A stretch of DNA of 64,000 nucleotides from Zingiber officinale (Eukaryota > Streptophyta > Magnoliopsida > Zingiberales > Zingiberaceae): contig NC_055996.1 of assembly GCF_018446385.1 (NCBI RefSeq), forward strand, positions 17,471,317-17,535,316. Direction: 5' to 3'. The translations under genes were made by a program, and so were the position numbers. Each line of letters starts with the position of its first letter. The stretch's first letter is position 1. Shown in pieces: positions 53,705 to 64,000 of the stretch. A model generated the notes under the pieces. The model saw only the letters and a program-made list of their open reading frames with translations, was not told where the DNA came from and ran no database searches.

Positions 53705-54464
53705 TCAAGTTTAAATAAAATGTTTAAATCACTAATAACTCAACACAAACAAGAAACTAAGGCTTGGGTTCCGAAAGCATGCTTAACTACGCAAGTAGGA
53801 ATATATCAATATTATATACCCAAAGATAAAATATATTATGTAAAATTAAATCAAAAGCTAAAATACAAACCTAGACCAATCAAACAAAAAACAAACTTTA
53901 AAACCTACAAAAAAAAAATTAGACTATCATCAAGTTAAATATAATTATAAAAGTAACAAACATAAATCTAGAACTAAAAATTGAAAATATATGCCAATAA
54001 TTCAGGGAGAGGCTCCAGAATATCTGGCACCTCCAAAACTAACCTACTCGACAGGGTAATTAGAATTAGTTAAAAAGGGACAAAAGTTTAACTTGACATA
54101 TGGTACTGGTGAAGCTTTGGATGATAGTAGGTTAGGGAAGATTAGTCTATGCATGTCTAGGAAGATATGATTTCGACCTGGTACATTTGGCTAAGTGGAA
54201 CTAACTGAAGTTACCCTTTATGGATCCTAACTAGTTAGACCAAGGTTTTGTACTAAGTTCAGTGGATAGGACTATTTGGAAAACCTCGAAGGCATGGTTA
54301 CTCTAATGATGTCCAAGTGACTCACCATAGCCCAGAAGTTTATCAAAGAATGTCTGTTTGTTGAGCCCAAAGCTAAACCTGAATTTAACACAAAGTTAAA
54401 CCAAACCCTAAAAATCGAATTTAACTCATCTCACAAAATTATAGAATTTCCTGATTGAAAATTT
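53705..54464 (+). pseudogene. Degraded gag-pol linker
   Basis: A short ORF (53720-53938, Lys-rich, KAWVPKACLTTQVG) is the usual region between gag and protease in this lineage. The rest (53940-54464) has protein-like phrases in broken frames, for example around KFNLTYGTGEA and GKISLCMSRKI. Nothing functional. Confidence 0.6.
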
Positions 54465-54880
54465 AGATCAGGTGAGATGATTAAGGACCAAAATCATAAA
54501 TTAAATTAAATTAAATTAAAAACTAAAAATTCAATTTCAGATTAACTTTAAAATTCACTTAAAATTAATTTAATTATCTAAAATATTTTTAAAAAATATT
54601 TTAACTTTAAAAATTATTTTAACTTAAAAATTATTTTAAAAATTATTTTAATTTAAAAATTATTTTAACTTAAAAAATATTTTAAAAATTAATTCAACTT
54701 AAAAATTATTTTACAAAATTAATTTAAAAACTATTTTAAAAATTAATTTAACTTAAAAATTATTATTTGAAATCCTGTTAACTTAAGAACTATTCTTAAC
54801 CAAACAATTTAAATCATTTCAAGTAAAATCAAACTCCGATTAACCCTAACTCCTACTTATTGTAGGAAATCAAGTAGATT

Positions 54881-55261
54881 TTGGATAGTGGTTGCTCCAA
54901 ACATATGACTAGGGATCACACCAAATTCATTCAACTTACCTACAAAAGCCTAGGAACAGTTGCCTTTGGGAACAACGATAAATTCAAGGTAATCGACATA
55001 GGTAATATTGAACTCAAAACTAACTTTATTATTACGAATGTGTTACTTGTTGAAAATTTCAAGTATAACCTTCTTAGTATTAGTCAATTATGTGATACTG
55101 GATATAAGGTTAGGTTCCTATCTTCGAAATGCTTAATCAAGCACTTAGATAACCCCACGATAAGTCTAAAAGAGTTTAGAAGAGACAACATCTATGTAAT
55201 TAACCTAACAACTTCTTCACTTAAGTGTTACGTAACACAAAAAGAAGAAACTTGGTTATGA
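54881..55261 (+). pseudogene. Protease-to-integrase fragment, copy 1
   Basis: The frame starts LDSGCSKHMT (aspartic protease site, preceded by a stop) and runs through YNLLSISQLCDTGYKV to ETWL, stopped by a shared TGA just before the integrase His site. The integrase follows in broken frames (CNACQQGKQTKSTHKP; IDDYFRFTWVKF; QNGIVERKNRTLLEA-like in another frame). Confidence 0.85.
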
Positions 55262-56318
55262 CATATAAGATTGTCACACACAGACTTTCAGGAATATAAG
55301 AAAATTAAATGGATTAATTAGAGGATTATCAAAATTACCTAACTTAGACTCAACATTTGTAATGCTTGTCAACAAGGAAAGCAAACAAAATCCACTCACA
55401 AACCAACTAATCAACTTCAAACAAACTCTATACTAGAACTTTTACACTTAGACTTATTTGACTCCCATGGGGTCAAACGATAAATGGAAGTTTATATTGT
55501 CTAGTAATAATAGATGATTATTTTAGGTTCACCTGGGTAAAATTTTTAAAAAATAAGGATTAAACTTTTGAAATTTTTATAAATTTTTGCAAGCAAGTTG
55601 AAAACGAAAAAGAACTTAAAATTAAAAGAATTAAAAGTGACAATGGGGTGAATTTAAAAATCACAATTTTAGTAAATTTTGTCTTGAAAATGGATGCCAT
55701 CATAAATTTTCGCGTCCTTAAACACATCAACAAAATGGAATTGTTGAAAGAAAAAATAGAACTTTACTTGAAGCCTCTAGGACAATGCTAAATGAATATA
55801 ATCTACCTAAATATTTTTGCGCAAAAGCTGTTAGTACAGCCTGTTATGTATAAAATAGAACAACACTAAATAAAACACATAACAAAACCTTCTTTGAAAA
55901 TTAGATCAGGTGAGATGATTAAGGACCAAAATCATAAATTAAATTAAATTAAATTAAAAACTAAAAATTCAATTTCAGATTAACTTTAAAATTCACTTAA
56001 AATTAATTTAATTATCTAAAATATTTTTAAAAAATATTTTAACTTTAAAAATTATTTTAACTTAAAAATTATTTTAAAAATTATTTTAATTTAAAAATTA
56101 TTTTAACTTAAAAAATATTTTAAAAATTAATTCAACTTAAAAATTATTTTACAAAATTAATTTAAAAACTATTTTAAAAATTAATTTAACTTAAAAATTA
56201 TTATTTGAAATCCTGTTAACTTAAGAACTATTCTTAACCAAACAATTTAAATCATTTCAAGTAAAATCAAACTCCGATTAACCCTAACTCCTACTTATTG
56301 TAGGAAATCAAGTAGATT

Positions 56319-56699
56319 TTGGATAGTGGTTGCTCCAAACATATGACTAGGGATCACACCAAATTCATTCAACTTACCTACAAAAGCCTAGGAACAGTTG
56401 CCTTTGGGAACAACGATAAATTCAAGGTAATCGACATAGGTAATATTGAACTCAAAACTAACTTTATTATTACGAATGTGTTACTTGTTGAAAATTTCAA
56501 GTATAACCTTCTTAGTATTAGTCAATTATGTGATACTGGATATAAGGTTAGGTTCCTATCTTCGAAATGCTTAATCAAGCACTTAGATAACCCCACGATA
56601 AGTCTAAAAGAGTTTAGAAGAGACAACATCTATTTAATTAACCTAACAACTTCTTCACTTAAGTGTTACGTAACACAAAAAGAAGAAACTTGGTTATGA
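56319..56699 (+). pseudogene. Protease-to-integrase fragment, copy 2
   Basis: Differs from copy 1 by one residue near the end (IYLINL instead of IYVINL). The same TGA ends it. The following integrase portion has the 24-base internal duplication, which shifts nothing further because the frame is already broken. Confidence 0.85.
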
Positions 56700-57751
56700 C
56701 ATATAAGATTGTCACACACAGACTTTCAGGAATATAAGAAAATTAAATGGATTAATTAGAGGATTATCAAAATTACCTAACTTAGACTCAACATTTGTAA
56801 TGCTTGTCAACAAGGAAAGCAAACAAAATTCACTCACAAACCAACTAATCAACTTCAAACAAACTCTATACTAGAACTTTTACACTTAGACTTATTTGAC
56901 TCCCATGGGGTCAAACGATAAATGGAAGTTTATATTGTCTAGTAATAATAGACGATTATTTTAGGTTCACCTGGGTAAAATTTTAAAAAAATAAGGATTA
57001 AACTTTTGAAATTTTTATAAATTTTTGCAAGCAAGTTGAAAACGAAAAAGAACTTAAAATTAAAAGAATTAAAAGTGACAATGGGGTGAATTTAAAAATC
57101 ACAATTTTAGTAAATTTTAAAAATCACAATTTTAGTAAATTTTGTCTTGAAAATGGATGCCATCATAAATTTTCGCGTCCTTAAACACATCAACAAAATG
57201 GAATTGTTGAAAGAAAAAATAGAACTTTACTTGAAGCCTCTAGGACAATGCTAAATGAATATAATCTACCTAAATATTTTTGCGCAAAAGCTGTTAGTAC
57301 AGCCTGTTATGTACAAAATAGAACAACACTAAATAAAACACATAACAAAACCTTCTTTGAAAATTAGATCAGGTGAGATGATTAAGGACCAAAATCATAA
57401 ATTAAATTAAATTAAATTAAAAACTAAAAATTCAATTTCAGATTAACTTTAAAATTCACTTAAAATTAATTTAATTATCTAAAATATTTTTAAAAAATAT
57501 TTTAACTTAAAAATTATTTTAATTTAAAAATTATTTTAACTTAAAAAATATTTTAAAAATTAATTCAACTTAAAAATTATTTTACAAAATTAATTTAAAA
57601 ACTATTTTAAAAATTAATTTAACTTAAAAATTATTATTTGAAATCCTGTTAACTTAAGAACTATTCTTAACCAAACAATTTAAATCATTTCAAGTAAAAT
57701 CAAACTCCGATTAACCCTAACTCCTACTTATTGTAGGAAATCAAGTAGATT

Positions 57752-59000
57752 TTGGATAGTGGTTGCTCCAAACATATGACTAGGGATCATACCAAATTCA
57801 TTCAACTTACCTACAAAAGCCTAGGAACAGTTGCCTTTGGGAACAACGATAAATTCAAGGTAATCGACATAGGTAATATTGAACTCAAAACTAACTTTAT
57901 TATTATGAATGTGTTACTTGTTGAAAATTTCAAGTATAACCTTCTTAGTATTAGTCAATTATGTGATACTGGATATAAGGTTAGGTTCCTATCTTCGAAA
58001 TGCTTAATCAAGCACTTAGATAACCCCACGATAAGTCTAAAAGAGTTTAGAAGAGACAACATCTATGTAATTAACCTAACAACTTCTTCACTTAAGTGTT
58101 ACGTAACACAAAAAGAAGAAACTTGGTTATGACATATAAGATTATCACACACAGACTTTCAGGAATATAAGAAAATTAAATGGATTAATTAGAGGATTAT
58201 CAAAATTACCTAACTTAGACTCAACATTTGTAATGCTTGTCAACAAGGAAAGCAAACAAAATCCACTCACAAACCAACTAATCAACTTCAAACAAACTCT
58301 ATACTAGAAGTTTTACACTTAGACTTATTTGACTCCCATGGGGTCAAACGATAAATGGAAGTTTATATTGTCTAGTAATAATAGACGATTATTTTAGGTT
58401 CACCTGGGTAAAATTTTAAAAAAATAAGGATTAAACTTTTGAAATTTTTATAAATTTTTGCAAGCAAGTTGAAAACGAAAAAGAACTTAAAATTAAAAGA
58501 ATTAAAAGTGACAATGGGGTGAATTTAAAAATCACAATTTTAGTAAATTTTGTCTTGAAAATGGATGGCATCATAAATTTTCGCGTCCTTAAACACATCA
58601 ACAAAATGGAATTGTTGAAAGAAAAAATAGAACTTTACTTGAAGCCTCTAGGACAATGCTAAATGAATATAATCTACCTAAATATTTTTGCGCAAAAGCT
58701 GTTAGTACAGTCTGTTATGTACAAAATAGAACAACACTAAATAAAACACATAACAAAACCTTCTTCGAAATATATTATGATAAACAACCCAATATAAAAT
58801 ACTTTAAAGTATTTGGGTGTCTTGCCTTTATACTAAACACAAGAGAACATTTAAGAAAATTCACTTCTAAAATAAAAAATGAAATTTTTGTAGGATATTC
58901 ACTGAATAGTAGGGGTTGCAGAATATACAATAAGGTTACACTAAGAATTGAAGAAACCACCAATGTAAAATTTGAGGAATCCAAACAAAACCTAGAATAA
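57752..59000 (+). pseudogene. Protease-integrase, copy 3, continuing into the integrase C-terminus
   Basis: The first frame (57752-58132) has IIMNVLL where copies 1 and 2 have IITNVLL. After breaks, 58656-59000 reads MLNEYNLPKYFCAKAVSTVCYVQNR..., FFEIYYDKQPNIKYFKVFGCLAF and EIFVGYSLNSRGCRIYN, the typical integrase C-terminal region. Only this copy joins the downstream RT, so it is the original 3' part. Confidence 0.87.
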
Positions 59001-60752
59001 ACCCAACTTCAGCCAATTGAGTTTATTCAAGACAACAACAATCAAGAAGGAACTAATCAATATTTAAATCACGAAGAGGAAGAAGAACCTCAAGAAAATC
59101 AACCTCCTAGAACCATAAGAGTCAACCCAAATCATCTAATTGACCAAATAATTGTTGATCAAGACCTAAGGGTTTAGACTAGGTCATCCTTTAGAAACCT
59201 AAGTCAAATATCTCTGATTTGAAAGATCGAACCCAAAACCATAGTTGAATCTTTACTTGACCCAGACTGGGTTATAGCTATGGAAGAGGAACTAGCTCAA
59301 TTTGAAAGAAATGAAGTTTGAGACTTAGTACCATCACCAAAAAATAAGAAGATAATAGAAACAAAATGGGTGTTTAGAAATAAATTAAGCGAAACTAGGG
59401 AAATTACTAGAAACAAAGCTAGGCTAGTTACTAAGGGGTTTAGTCAAGTAGAGGGGCTTGACTATGATGAAACTTATGCCCCAGTTGCTAGATTAGAGTC
59501 CATTAGAATGTTACTCAGTTATGCAACCCATAAAGGATTTAGGCTATATCAACTGGTTGTCAAATCTGCCTTTCTAAATGGACTAATTAAAGAAGAAGTC
59601 TATGTAGGACAACCACCTGGATTTGAAAGTCTAGACCACCCTGACTATGTTTTTAAGCTAAAGAAAGTCTTATATGGACTTAAGCAAGCACCTAGGGCAT
59701 GGTATGAATGGTTAACATCTCTCCTAACATCAAAAGGGTTTAACTAAGGTCAAATCGACCCAACCCTATTTGTTAAAACAATAAAAGAGGATATTTTTAT
59801 AGCCCAAATCTATGTAGATGACATAATCTTTGGTTCAACCAACTCAGAATTCCTAGACGAATTTACAAATCTAATGGAACAAGAATTTGAAATGAGTCTA
59901 GTAGGAAAATTAACTTAATTTTTAGGACTACAAATCAAACAAATAAATGAGGGTAATTACATTTATCAACAAAAATACACCAAAAAGTTACTAAAAAGAT
60001 TTGGGATGGAAAATACTAAAGAAATAAAGACACTTATGGCAGTTAACACAATCCTAGATGAAGACCCAAATGGAAACTAATTGACTTAAAATACTATAGG
60101 AGTGTCATAGGTAGCCTACTGTACTTAACTACAAGTCAACCCGATATTTTATTTGCAGTTAGTATATGTGCTAAATACCAAACTTGTGCTAAAGAATCTC
60201 ATTTGACTCAAGTCAAAAGAATCTTTAGATACCTTAGAGGAACGTCAAATGTAGGAATTTGGTATCCTTGAACTAACAATTTTGAGTTAATAGGTAATTC
60301 TGACTCAGATTACGCTGGGTGTAAATTAGACCGCAAAAGTATAAGTGGTAGATGTCAACTATTAGGTCCATCACTTGTCAGCTGGTTTAATAGAAAGCAA
60401 CACTGTGTTGCTCTATCTACAACTGAGTCAGAGTATATAACTATAAAAGAATGTGTCACACAACTACTATGGATGATGCACACCTTAAAAGATTTTAATT
60501 TAAACCTCACAAATGTAAAAGTATTAATTGATAATATTAGCTCAATTAATTTAACAAAAAATCTTGTGCATCATTCAAGAACCAAACACATTAAAATTTG
60601 ACACCACTTTATCAGGGATTATGTCACTAAAGGAGATATTGAACTCAAATACATTGAGTCCAAGTCTAATTTAGCTGACATATTTACCAAACCCCTCCCT
60701 GAAAGTGAGTTTAGCAATCTACGTTGGAAGTTAGGAATGTGTTTAATAGACT
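59001..60752 (+). pseudogene. Sirevirus reverse transcriptase and RNase H
   Basis: The best block, 59370-59747, has [27 protein letters not shown] and [14 protein letters not shown]. The first RT catalytic Asp is lost: the motif reads [11 protein letters not shown] where [11 protein letters not shown] is expected (Val codon 59556-59558). YVDDIIFGSTN (about 59811) is intact. RNase H motifs follow in broken frames: GNSDSDYAGCKLDRKS, STTESEYITIKECV, VLIDNISSI. The tail is ADIFTKPLPESEF, ending at a TAG near 60752. Stops at several points (after WERNEV near 59321, KGFN at 59747, KLT near 59918). Confidence 0.87.
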
Positions 60753-62047
60753 AGGATTCTTTAATTTCAAAATTGTTTTCAAAAATGGTGTTTTTAAATT
60801 CTAGGATAAAACTTTCAAAACTTCCCATTTTTTAATTTTAAAAATCAATTTTAGCCTTAGACTAGATCAATCCCTTAGAAAGCATGTTCCTATAGGGCTA
60901 GTACTTGAGCATCTCATCAGCACACTAGGGCTAATTTATTTGTGTATTTCTGAACTTTGAAACGGGTGAGATGCATAGGCAGATTGTCTAGACTTAAGAT
61001 GCTTATTTCAATGCATCAACACAAGTCTGGGTGTTAAATACAAAACACATATCAATTAGATTAAGTTATTCAGTTTAGTCAAACACTAACTGATTACAAT
61101 TAACTTAATTTGACTAACCAAGTGAAAGCTACTATCCTCTGATAGTTATCAAGTAACTAATCGGTTAGACAGTTATTTTTTTATGTCAGGTTTAGAGGGA
61201 GGATTAATTCAACTTAATTTCATACTTAGTACCAAAATTATTTTCTCCGCTTTAAAAATATCTTTAAAAAATATTTCCTTAAAAATATTCTTTTTAAATC
61301 TAACCTTATAAACTTATTTTTGTAAAATCTAATTTAAAAAATCTATTTTTCAAAAAAAAAACTAGCCTTTATAAAACTAAGTTCTTTAAATTTGGATCTT
61401 AAAAAGTTGACTTTTATATAAAAACTTAGTTTTGATTTTACAAACTGAGTTTTTGAAAATTGAATTTTATAAACTCAGTTTTTGAAAATTGGATTTTACA
61501 AACTTAATTTCGAAAATTGATTTCATCCACTTAGTGTTGAAATTTGACTATGATAATCTTACTTTTATAAATTGGTATACTTGCAAATTAGACTTTATAA
61601 AACTTATGTTTGAAACGTGTTTTGAGTTTGTAAGCTTATTTTAAAAATTAGATTAATTTTGCAAAGTTTATCTTTAAAAATTGCTCTAAATTTTTTTTCA
61701 AAGTTATCTTTCTAAGTTAACTATTTTCTTAAACTTAGCTATTTTTGAAAAAACTAAAAGAAAAAGTGGAAAGTAAAATTTTCAAAATTTTCTACTTTAA
61801 ACTCTCCCAAGTCAATCTGATTTTCGTTCGGATTCTCTATTGCGTTATTTTTCTTTACCGCTTATTTTTTTTCTATCCTATGTTTTTTGATGAATGTCAA
61901 AGGGAAAGAGTTAGGTGGTTTAAGTTAGTTAGCAATGAAATTACCAAAAATAAAACAAGACTAACTTAACATTATTGCTTGCAAGTGCTTGTAAGTGTTT
62001 ATTTATTGCATATTTTTTCACTAACTTAAGCAGATTATCATTACATT
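60753..62047 (+). other. Sirevirus 3' non-coding region
   Basis: Repetitive AT-rich sequence with many TTTGAAAATTGGATTTTA-like phrases (61370-61640). The ORF at 61745-61969 has no known motif. No envelope-like ORF, which some Sireviruses carry, is visible. Confidence 0.6.
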
Positions 62048-62061
62048 AAAAAGGAGGAGAT
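62048..62061 (+). other. Sirevirus polypurine tract
   Basis: AAAAAGGAGGAGAT directly before the 3' LTR. Confidence 0.8.
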
Positions 62062-63189
62062 TGTTGGTACGGTTAGCACTAACGGTCTAACTCAGGTTTT
62101 GATGAATGACAAAGTATGTTAAGTTAGTTTCATTATGATCTAACGCTTTGACCAAGTGTGCAGGAGAAGCCCAGCTAGGTCAATGAACCAACTGAATAGT
62201 AGACACGAAGTCCAGATAGGTCGATGGGCTGACCGGATGTCTGGTACGAAGCTCAACTAGGACGACGGACCAACTGGATAGCTGGCACGAAGTTCAGACG
62301 GATCGAAGGGCTGACCGGATGTTTGACACAAAGTCTAGACAGGCCGAAGGGCTGACCGGACGTCTGACACGAAGTCTAGACGGGTCGAAGGGTTGACCGG
62401 ACGTTTGATAGATAAGGTAAGGTAAGCCACTGAAGGGGAGTGACTGTGAGGACGTGTTCCAGGGAAGGGAACTTAAGCACCAATCCAACTTAGAACCATT
62501 TTGGAACTCTAAGTTGAGATCTTGACTAGATTCCAGTCTCGATGATCAGATGGAATCTAATTACTACTCATTCCTTATATAACCGTGCTAACACTTTGTT
62601 TTGCAGAGTAGTATAATTTGTATTTCACCTCGGACTAACGTTTTCTTGCAGGTAATTGGAAAATAGAGGTCCGGGTGCCCGGAAGAGATTCAGGCACCCA
62701 GAATGTAAATTTTATCCCAAAACGACGTCGCAACATGGAGCGCTCGCTCTGGTTGGCTGGGCTACGTCACAGTCTAGGTGCCCGGAAGGGATCCAGGCAC
62801 TCGGAGCTTCCTATATAAGGAGGCCTTCTCCAGAGCTTCAGACAAGTCACTACAACGCCATCCAACGCTTGCTCTGTTGTGCTGTATTCCTGCGACGCTA
62901 CGAAGCTTCTCCGACAATGCGTTGTTCTTCTTTTCCTTAATTGTTGTCGGTATTTCATTTTTAGAATTCCTTTTTTGTAATAACTTTTTTGAATTACTAG
63001 TGGATTGCCCAATGAAAACACTCGATGAGTACGAGCTTTAGAGTAGGAGTCGACGAAGGCTCCGGACCAAGTAAAACGGTTTTTGTTAGTGTTGTGATTT
63101 TGTTTTTCCGCTGCTTACTCTTTACGAATGTTTTTCAATCGATATTCCCCCCCCCCCCCCCCCCCTCTATTGACTTTCACGATCCAATA
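62062..63189 (+). repeat. Sirevirus 3' LTR
   Basis: Without the SINE. It has extra GACCGGACGTCTGACACGAAG-type sub-repeats (62290-62410) compared with the 5' LTR, and a run of about 20 C near the 3' end (63148-63167). The two LTRs differ at many positions, so the element is not young. Confidence 0.88.
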
Positions 63190-63194
63190 AATTG

Positions 63195-64000
63195 TACCAC
63201 CTCGGTAATATGTAATGATTATCCAAGGAATCTTCCCTTTAACTATATGTTTACCTCTTTTGTCGTTTGTGGCTTTTGTTATTACTGAGATTGCTAAAGG
63301 AATACGTAGTTATAATTGGTCTGCTGATAGGAGACATGATGGTCCCTAAGGAAATTTTTAGAAGAATATTCTCTAATACATTATTGTTATTCTGATATGT
63401 TATTAAGAAGTTGTCTGCTGAGTATGTCCCAGCCAATCTTTAAGGTCGGCCATCCTTATTGAGTTGCTCAATCACATTTTGTATAGTTTGTTCTGCCACA
63501 TATTGTACTGCATGTATCTTAGCTGACTTGTAAGGCTAGTTGCCTTTATACTTGTCTCGGCATTAAGTTGTTCAGTTATGTCATGCATATTAGAAAGTCC
63601 TTCATTTTGGAGAATACAAATATAATGTATTAGTTATATCATATATCTATTTAAGAAATAATTAGGATGTCCTGTGATCCCTAGAAATCCATCCGGTAAT
63701 ATGGAGATAAGTGCTTCAAACTCGGACGACCCTTTGGTGAGGCAAGCCTGCATAAAGAGGTTCGCGAGCCTCAAGGAGGTCAACCCATACTCTAACTGAA
63801 CCTATGGCTGGTCAACTGAGAGATGGGCCAGACCTACCAACCGTCCTATAAGACTAGCCACCCACAACTCGGTCGATTATTAAATGACTAGACGGATTAT
63901 CTTTTAGGTAGAGTAGGAGACTTTGTATGCTCAATCGATACTTAAGCTAGTCAGCCACTGATTGCCTGGCTTGTAATCTAACCCGACTGGACCCGAAAGT
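63195..64000. other. Unassigned right flank
   Basis: No protein or RNA gene recognised. From about 63690 the base composition rises in G+C and phrases such as CTCGGACGACC and GGTCAACTGAGAGATGGGCC suggest LTR-like repeat sequence, perhaps the other side of the remnant at 50451-50778. Not demonstrated. Confidence 0.35.

Larger units (their letters stand above)
54465..58770 (+). repeat. Tandem triplication of the protease-integrase segment
   Basis: Three direct copies: 54465-55903, 55904-57365, 57366-58770, each about 1.4 kb and nearly identical. Each starts at AGATCAGGTGAGATGATTAA, has an AT-rich part, the protease start, then the integrase zinc site and core, and ends at CCTTCTT(T/C)GAAA. Copy 2 has an extra 24-base duplication (about 57111-57140); copy 3 lacks about 29 bases in the AT-rich part. 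The junction shares GAAA with both parental ends, suggesting microhomology-mediated duplication. Stops are shared by all copies, so they predate the event. Confidence 0.93.
50779..63189 (+). mobile_element. Sirevirus-like Ty1/copia element with internal triplication
   Basis: LTRs at 50779-52049 and 62062-63189 start TGTT(T/G)GT and end CCAATA. Primer site TGGTATCAGAGC at 52052, polypurine tract AAAAAGGAGGAGAT before the 3' LTR. Flanks AATTA and AATTG suggest a 5-bp duplication with one change. Internal order: gag, protease, integrase, RT, RNase H, then about 1.3 kb without ORF. RT phrases such as [19 protein letters not shown] and [30 protein letters not shown] are typical of the SIRE lineage. 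It is heavily mutated, with a three-fold tandem repeat of the protease-integrase segment and a SINE in the 5' LTR. Confidence 0.9.

Overview
The window is plant nuclear DNA, almost certainly from a monocot with a repeat-rich genome; Zingiberales is my guess from the flavour of the repeats, not proven. It holds one recognisable host gene (D-cysteine desulfhydrase, minus strand, exons split over 24 kb), one small candidate host gene (49.6 kb), and otherwise layers of transposable elements plus an integrated pararetrovirus. There is no bacterial-type organisation, CRISPR array, rRNA gene or convincing free-standing tRNA gene.

Layout. 1-1130: unrecognised. About 1131-6094: 5'-truncated, decayed copy of a gag-only LTR element (plus). 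6095-9474: introns and exons 6-8 of the desulfhydrase gene, with a minisatellite. 9475-29891: a Ty3/gypsy element of Tat type (minus) inside intron 5, flanked by TTTCA duplications. A Ty1/copia element with very long LTRs (9950-19891, plus) sits inside its left LTR. The gypsy element carries a three-exon antisense gene (20.7-23.2 kb). 30091-31466: exons 5 to 1 of the desulfhydrase gene. 32199-41943: a large fold-back (inverted-repeat) element, split by a second gag-only LTR element (32609-39853, minus) with an intact 590-residue Gag and perfect CCAAC target duplications. 41991-47673: endogenous caulimovirid (minus) seated in a TA-dinucleotide repeat, followed by a tandemly duplicated host flank. 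49441-49868: TATA box and small open gene. 50779-63189: Sirevirus-like Ty1/copia element (plus) with a SINE in its 5' LTR and a tandem triplication of its protease-integrase region. The rest is unassigned, probably older repeat remnants.

How it fits together. The desulfhydrase exons keep frame and splice sites across all eight exons seen, so the gene may still work despite a 21.5-kb intron; its C-terminal exons are not in the window. All autonomous elements are broken by nonsense codons, frameshifts or changed catalytic residues. The two gag-only elements and the Sirevirus share LTR sub-repeat motifs and a C-tract near the LTR 3' end, which suggests (inference) that the gag-only family is a relative or parasite of Sirevirus machinery.
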